Shown in pieces: positions 58,409 through 64,000 of a stretch of 64,000 nucleotides of DNA. The stretch's first letter is position 1, and each line of letters starts with the position of its first letter. This stretch comes from Aphelenchoides besseyi (Eukaryota > Nematoda > Chromadorea > Rhabditida > Aphelenchoididae), in the NCBI GenBank assembly GCA_024699855.1, contig JAMPIQ010000003.1, positions 8,370,001 to 8,434,000 of the forward strand, in the 5' to 3' direction. The translations under genes were made by a program, and so were the position numbers. Below the pieces are notes generated by a model. It ran no database searches. It had not been told where the DNA came from and saw only the letters and a list, made by a program, of their open reading frames with translations.

Positions 58409-59603
58409 TCAGTTCCATTGCTGTTTCAATTCCGCAAAGTGCATGGAAGTTTCTGTGATTTTGTTACGCATCGGATAAATGCTGTTGTCCTCGACGTGGA
58501 TTCCAAACAAAATCTTCAGGTCCTGGATGATGACACGTCTCATTGCACGAAAATAGTAACATTGATATGCGGTCACGTACACCGCATACAAAGGGACTGA
58601 ATAATAGGCGGCCTGTAACACAAACATTTAATGAAGAAATGAAAACGGAAATTACATTTGCGAACACTTGATAGTAAACGTGTTTTGTTGGGTAACCAGC
58701 AATAAAGTGCAAATACAAAATAGTAGTCATGCAAGAACCGGACCACACTACTCCAAAAGCAAACGCAATCAACAGTGGCAACATGACCTCAGAGACATTC
58801 GAACATTGTTTGAGTTGAAACCGTTCACTCAATGTCTTCGCGTCTTTGAGTGTTCGCTTAGTGTACGATTGAAGGTAAATAAAATGCTGAAATTACGGTA
58901 TGACAAAAAGATTTCACACTACACCAACCACAGCTCCTAGAACCCATGTCGTGGAAGCGAGAAGAGCATTCGATACGAAGAGCCAAATGCATCTCTCGGC
59001 AATGAACGACAACGCCAATCGCTCGTCTATTGTTTCATCTTTGTAGAAAAGAAATAGGCATGCACTTTTAATTGAAACTATTGCAGCCACTATTGTTATC
59101 TGAATCAACACAATAAATAATAAAGTTAAAGGATACTTACGTAAATCGCTAAAATCTTTTTCGCCCCTCTCCCATCATCATTGGTTTCGTAGCTGAGTCG
59201 ATGTTTAAACGCGTACCAACGTTCAACTGATACCAAAAGAAACTTTGAATCGACGATAATTACGAACACCATCGTATGAAAATGCAACCCATAAACAAAA
59301 GCAGCTCCAAGATATTGACCTCTTTCCACTGAATACCATTTTTCCGGAATCAAAAGAGCAATCGAATGAGTGATTGTCGACAAAGATGTGATTATACTTG
59401 ACAGGATCTGAATGAAAGTTTTATGTTATTCGTGCAGCTAACTATTCACTAACTAATAAGATACGTAAACTTGGACTAAAGCATTCGAGTTTGGAGAATC
59501 GAATGGCAAAATAAATGTTAGCAATTAAAGATGGAAATGAGATTGTCAACTCAAAAAACGGTTGGATCTGATGAACATACAAAGCAACCTCGTACAAACC
59601 CAT
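58409..59603 (-). CDS. Sra/Srab-type chemoreceptor GPCR
   Basis: Five exons from ATG 59603 to TGA (complement of 58409-58411), about 330 residues. TM1 is LTISFPSLIANIYFAIRFSK. An in-phase join after SPSLRILL leads to ILSSIITSLSTITHSIALL. The TM3 end is KFLLVSVERWYAFKHRL, the superfamily's ER motif. After TM4-5 comes TLSERFQLKQCSNVSEVMLP, the S-x-R(Y/F)Q-x2-E/Q-N-like motif of the Sra group, then TM6-7. The C-terminal tail is polar. Splice phases all fit. Sensory receptor by family; ligand unknown. Confidence 0.78.
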
Positions 59604-61090
59604 TTCGTCGTCTTTGCCGCTTCAACAAGTGATCTGAAACACAAGAAGTTCATTGAATGCACGTTCTTTTTAATGAATTACAAGCAGAGATCTTCAAAGG
59701 ACTATTGGTACAAAGATCCGAATTAGATTGGATTTTAGCACTTCAATAATACAAAGAAGATTAAAGTGCACGATAAACAGTTGGCGAAGATCAGACACTC
59801 CAGTTTCTGTTTGTAAAGGAAGTGCAGCAACGATGTGACACCAGAGCCACGGCAAAATAACAGGAAGAAGAGGAAGTACATGACAATTAACAAGTGAATG
59901 CATTTCCCGTGGGCAACCGCGCCATCTATTCAAGAAACTGACATATTATTTGAACATCCGATTATGTATTCTATACGTGAAATTATACGACCAGTAAAAG
60001 TCATACATCTCATAATCCCACACACAATTACCGATTGTCTTTCAAAGATGCAAGACCAACTGTTGCGTGCCATTCAACTGACAATTGATTTGTCTCTCAA
60101 TAACGCAACCTTAGCATGCAAACTATAAAATCCAGCCAAATAGCTTACTCAAAATGAGTGAGTAACATCTGTTCTGAATATTAAAACGATTGTTCTTAAT
60201 AATTAACGTCAAGAAATGAAGTTTCCAATATGACGTTCTTCAAAACTGTTTAGCTTCTGATTTCGAAAATCTATCTCTGAAAATAACCTTTTCTTTTGTC
60301 TTCATATTTACTTTTAAAGGCATTTTATGCTCATTTGTTGACTTTTAATTTGAATATCTTCGCTATTGAGAACTATTGATGATGACTTCTTCCTAGTTTG
60401 CTGTTTGGCCGTTAGTGTGTCATAACATATCCGTTTGAGAAAAATACTGCTCGTGTTATCGCCGTTTGGTCTTCAGGTGCACGTGTTTGATAGCCACGGA
60501 ATGTGGACTGTTAAAATTCTATTTCCTCCTTATCTCACGCAAAAGTTAAAGTCAAAAACCTGCTTGCTCAAAGATCACTAACCCTACCGTATTACTGAAA
60601 ACTTAACAAGTACAAAGCTGTGGTAGAGAACCTTTCATTAATCAAAACGTAGACCTGAAAATGCATATTATATTTGTTCGTCACTTAATTTCTAGTTGCT
60701 TATGATTCATGAGTTATGGGCGCCCACGCCGAAGTCAAGCAGTCGTCGGATAAAGGTGTTCGTCACGACCATTATGTGTTGTTTCAATCACACAAACTTT
60801 TTTGTCGAACACAGCACGGAGGTCTTTAAATTTACGTGCAATCAGAAGTCTACAGTTCCCGATAAACGAACCTTCTAATTTGATTAATTGAAGACGTTCA
60901 CAGTTATTTCTCGAATTGATTAACTTGTTTGCACTTAAAATTTTTCGACAGACGTTCGAATTCTCAAAACGGAACTACGAGCTTTCCAAGAACGAACATT
61001 TTTTGTAAATTTGCTTCAGTAAACGAATTCGAGATAAAAGTCGATGGCTGCGTTCGAACGATCATTCCACTTCGCCAGTTTGTTACAAAA
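59604..61090. other. Long intergenic region
   Basis: A minus-strand frame (59694-59933) has hydrophobic stretches (CHVLPLLPVILPWLWCHIVA) and may be a receptor fragment upstream of the Sra-type gene. Two plus-strand frames near 60696-61171 are doubtful. No repeat or RNA gene seen. Confidence 0.3.
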
Positions 61091-61270
61091 ATGACCGTCT
61101 TTTCAAACGTCGTCAGCGGTGTGATGTCGCGAGTGTTAGCGATGATGGACTTTGACCCAATCAACTCGTGAGTTCAATTTCGTTTTTGAGTTCATCGAAA
61201 ATGTTTCAGCAAACGAAAGGCGTCTGCCCAGTCAATTGATCGACCGTCTCATCGAAAACGATCCTATTAA
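61091..61270 (+). CDS. Possible tiny basic protein, 45 aa
   Basis: ATG 61091 with exon 61091-61167, a 42-nt GTGAGT...TTTCAG intron, and exon 61210-61270 to TAA gives 45 residues ending KASAQSIDRPSHRKRSY. The segment MMDFDPINSKRK faintly recalls the N-terminus of akirin, but the protein is far too short. Consensus splice sites are the only support. Confidence 0.25.
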
Positions 61271-61676
61271 ATCCACAAGAAATCCACTGCATCTCAGTGT
61301 CATCTAAAAGCTACAGGAACATCTCAACTTGACATGGAATAACCAAAGTGTTTAATTCTTGTCATTAACACGCAATTTATTTATGAACATATCGAATAAA
61401 ACCTCTCGACGATCCCAATCAGAGTTCATTTCGTGTAGAAAGACATCCAGATCTTTCGAGCCTAATAACCCAAATCATGTCAAAGTTTCATTTTCATTCC
61501 AATATTGATCATTAGAAAATGAGGTTAACAGAAGATTACAGTCATTTGCTTGTTATCAGCGCTGAAAGAATCCTATTAATTACAAGTTGTTTATGAACAG
61601 CGAAATGCACAAACTGGAAACCATCTTTAGAAATTGAATTATTTTGATGTCAACAGCAAGAGTTTATTGATGCATA
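61271..61676. other. Intergenic
   Basis: AT-rich; no coding exon seen. Contains the 3' flank of the cystinosin gene. Confidence 0.4.
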
Positions 61677-62886
61677 TCACGTATTTCTGTAGAGACAGTA
61701 ATGTTGGAAAATGAACAAACAGTCAAATATGATTGATATCATTCCCAATCCAAATTTCACTTTGTTCGATAAGAAACCCGACCAATCGTTCGTGTTCCAA
61801 CCGATCAATATCATTTGCAGAATCGAAAACATACCGCCGGTGAAATCCAAAAGAAAATTTCCGATTGACATTCCTAGTGTGCTGCTTCGTCGAAAGTTCA
61901 TTATTGCTTGCGGTGTGTACTTGCTCAAAGAAACGGCCATTTTAACGTACGATAGACAAGTGATGAAATTGAACCAATTCAACGCATGCGTTAATGCTGC
62001 AATCAGTGAACCCGAAGCAAAGAGAATCAAAACAACAGTCCATGCAATACACGTGTACGAAATACGTTGATTGTCACGCTAAAACATTTTAATAGGCTTG
62101 AAACGCTCACTTACTTCGTAAATCAAACATTGAATGCCTGTAAGTATCGAGGCTAAAAGAGCGTGTAGAGCGAATGCAAGATCGGGAATCGTGACAGGAA
62201 TGGAGCTTTGTGGAAATTCGACGTAATAGTCGTTCTAGAAAATCTGTTATACTTGAGTTTATGGCTTTGTTCACCTGTATAGTCGGAATGAAGAAGAGGG
62301 TAACGTTGTAGATAGTGTAGCACGTGAACCCTAAGATGTTCAGAACAATGAAATCGAAGTTCAATCCCACTACGCTTCGTCGTTGAAAGTTCAAAACAAT
62401 CTGAGGCCAAAACGATATCGACCATGCAGCAAAGTAAATCCAACCGACGATTTGAATTAAAGCGGACAGAAATCGAGATCGGAAAACTGTCACGGTGAGA
62501 AAAATGTTTTGTAAACTAAAAGAAGTTCAAGTATCTTATGCTTACACTTACTTAAATTGAGACTTAAGGTTGTAACAACCTTGAATGTTGACAAATCCAC
62601 GACTTGTAACTGCGGTACCTTTGACTTTAAGTTCTCGCTTCTTTACATTTTGGTTGAAAATCAGCCGATTAGGATCAATGCCCAACTCCGCGGAACTGTT
62701 CAAATTCACGACTATATAGTCATAAAGTTCTTCATTGAATGTGAAGTTTACGGTCGCTTCTTCGTTCAGAAGAATGCCCAATGAGTTTGGATTAATAGAA
62801 ATTTCTTTCTGTCCATTTACAGCAACTATTAAACACAAGACGAGTAGTTCAAGCATCGAATTGCAATAGTTTTGCCAAATGACCAT
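61677..62886 (-). CDS. ctns-1: Cystinosin (lysosomal cystine/H+ symporter)
   Basis: Five exons from ATG 62886. Signal peptide (MLELLVLCLIVAVNG) and a lumenal N-terminal domain with several N-glycosylation sites (NFTF, NSSA). Seven helices follow, with two PQ-loops: WPQIVLNFQRRSVVGLNFDF and TPQAIMNFRRSSTLGMSIGN. Between them lie FTCYTIYNVTLFFIP and the HALLASILTGIQC segment. The last helix contains GMISIIFDCLFIFQHY. The D in LLDFTGG corresponds to the conserved acidic position used in transport. The C-terminus is very short (LYRNT), so the tyrosine-type lysosomal sorting motif of vertebrates is not obvious. The gene is complete. Confidence 0.92.
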
Positions 62887-62986
62887 TGTGTTATATTTTG
62901 ACTTTAAAATCGCCGACAAACAAACTCGCTTTTCATTTTAATCTTAACCTTTTCAACAAAACTTTAAACTTTACAAAAATTATTTA

Positions 62987-64000
62987 TTACAAAGATGTGT
63001 TGTGACTTTGGCTTGTTTGTGTGGGTTCTACTTGAACAATGTCGGCCGAAGAGAAGTTCGGGCGTTTGAAACCGTTGCAAGCAAAAGCAAATGGCCATAA
63101 AAGCGGTCTGATAACGTTTGCGTAACAATGTCGACGATACGGTGAAATAAAGAACTAAACTCACAGCATGATTAACATTAATATTTGAACTACCAACGAC
63201 AGAAGAGTATTTGTAACTCCGTAAGTGCTCACCAAACAATACGCGTACGAAATAGTATGTCGATCGATTGAGATGGAGTATATGGCCGATAGAATGACAC
63301 AACAAGCAGTGGGAATAGAGAAGAAGACAAGCGGTAAAACCATCTGAAAATGAAGTTAATTGGCGCACTAACGAGTTTAGTCTTCACCTGGGCACCTAAC
63401 AGACGAACAAATTGTAAATGCAGTTTCTGTGTGATAACCGAATGTACTCGAGAGTTTGCTTTTAAAGTACGCAGAGTTTGAAAAATCAATGTTGCCGAGA
63501 TGATTTCAACTGTGAAAACCGAGATGAGTACGACGCAGCAATACCAAGTAGTGTAGTTGGATACGGGCATCACAACGATCGATTCGCCTTCCTCTGCATA
63601 TTCCAATGTTTTGGCCAACGCTTCTGGTTTGTAACCATAAGAACGTACGTAATCTTTCATTTGCTGCAATTGAAAATTACTTTCAGATACAAGAAGTTGT
63701 TTACTTCTGCAGGAATCAGCGCATAATAGAACCCAGTGGCCATAGCAATAGAGATCGACTGGAAAAAGATGAAGCAGAGAACTTTGCAGAGTGGAGACAT
63801 CAATTGCTGGTGGATTGTTTGATTTGGATTAATGACCTAAAGTCGAGATTACACGGAATAAGATACGACGTACGGTTAGTCGGTAGACAAGACAATAAAC
63901 CTGTGAAAGCATGACCTAAAACTAGAAGCTTTAGGAGAAAGATTCGGGTATTTCAAACCATTGAACCGGCATACAAAGCTGCAGGTGCCTAGAAAAACCA
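62987..64000 (-). CDS. Nematode chemoreceptor-type GPCR, 5' end beyond the window
   Basis: Exons run from TAA (complement of 62987-62989) to beyond 64000. Readable parts: VYCLVYRLTVINPNQTIHQQ; a helix IFFQSISIAMATGFYYALIP; the extracellular EGESIVVMPVSNYTTWYCCV; a TM5 continuing TLRTLKANSRVHSVITQKLH and QFVRLLGAQ; then PLVFFSIPTACCVILSAIYS; and TM7. The QKLHLQF...AQ motif is shared with the Srh/Sri/Str receptors. After TM7 an intron joins to a Ser/Thr/Asn-rich tail. An exon reading APAALYAGSM lies at the right edge. No disruption seen in the part present. Confidence 0.7.

Noticed and set aside
59694..59933. Separate receptor gene upstream of the Sra-type receptor
   Set aside because: One hydrophobic frame only, with no joinable second exon; kept as a note in the gap entry.
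61091..61270. Akirin orthologue
   Set aside because: Only a short DFDP...KRK similarity; the rest of akirin is missing.

Overview
This is a gene-dense stretch of a nematode nuclear genome. The evidence is tiny introns (mostly 36-60 nt, GT...AG with pyrimidine plus CAG, TAG or AAG acceptors), short spacers, many multi-exon chemoreceptor-type seven-helix receptors, ShK and DUF229 proteins, HTH transposases of the Tc and mariner kinds, and histone genes with a nematode-type 3' stem-loop. No rRNA, functional tRNA, CRISPR array or prokaryotic operon was seen. Exon joins below were made by eye from reading-frame continuity and splice consensus.

Layout. 1-4.5 kb: a small secreted or membrane ORF, an uncharacterised acidic/lysine-rich protein and a complete copine. 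4.7-8.2 kb: a minus-strand core-histone cluster (H2B, H3, H4), every gene with introns, a TATA box about 80 nt upstream of its ATG, a stem-loop about 65-70 nt after its stop and then AATAAA; an unrelated basic protein lies between H3 and H4. 8.6-16 kb: a chemoreceptor, a putative membrane protein, a Jun-type bZIP factor, a decayed SH2 tyrosine kinase and a small secreted protein. 17.5-20 kb: an ShK-domain secreted protein with a long array of 132-bp cysteine-rich repeats, one of them frameshifted, plus a decayed last repeat. 21-28 kb: a membrane protein, a peptide-type GPCR, a membrane-anchored HAD hydrolase and two chemoreceptors. 28.5-29.3 kb: an 850-bp palindrome carrying tRNA-like sequence. 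29.6-36 kb: Tudor and LOTUS-like germ-granule type genes, a nucleolin-like RRM protein and TMEM147. 36.8-44.4 kb: a DUF229 sulfatase-like protein, a VWA protein, a BTB-BACK protein and a peroxisomal acyl-CoA thioesterase ending in SKL.

45-48.3 kb: two inverted, internally deleted mariner-like elements flank a PIP-box/C2H2 gene whose stop codon lies inside one element. 48.6-64 kb: chemoreceptor-rich territory mixed with Tc1, Tc3, mariner and non-LTR relics, a duplicated receptor 5' fragment, cystinosin, and a receptor that runs off the window end.

The housekeeping genes (TMEM147, cystinosin, nucleolin-like, thioesterase, copine, histones) are intact. Decay and repeat expansion concentrate in the kinase, the ShK array, the receptor genes and the transposon-rich right half.
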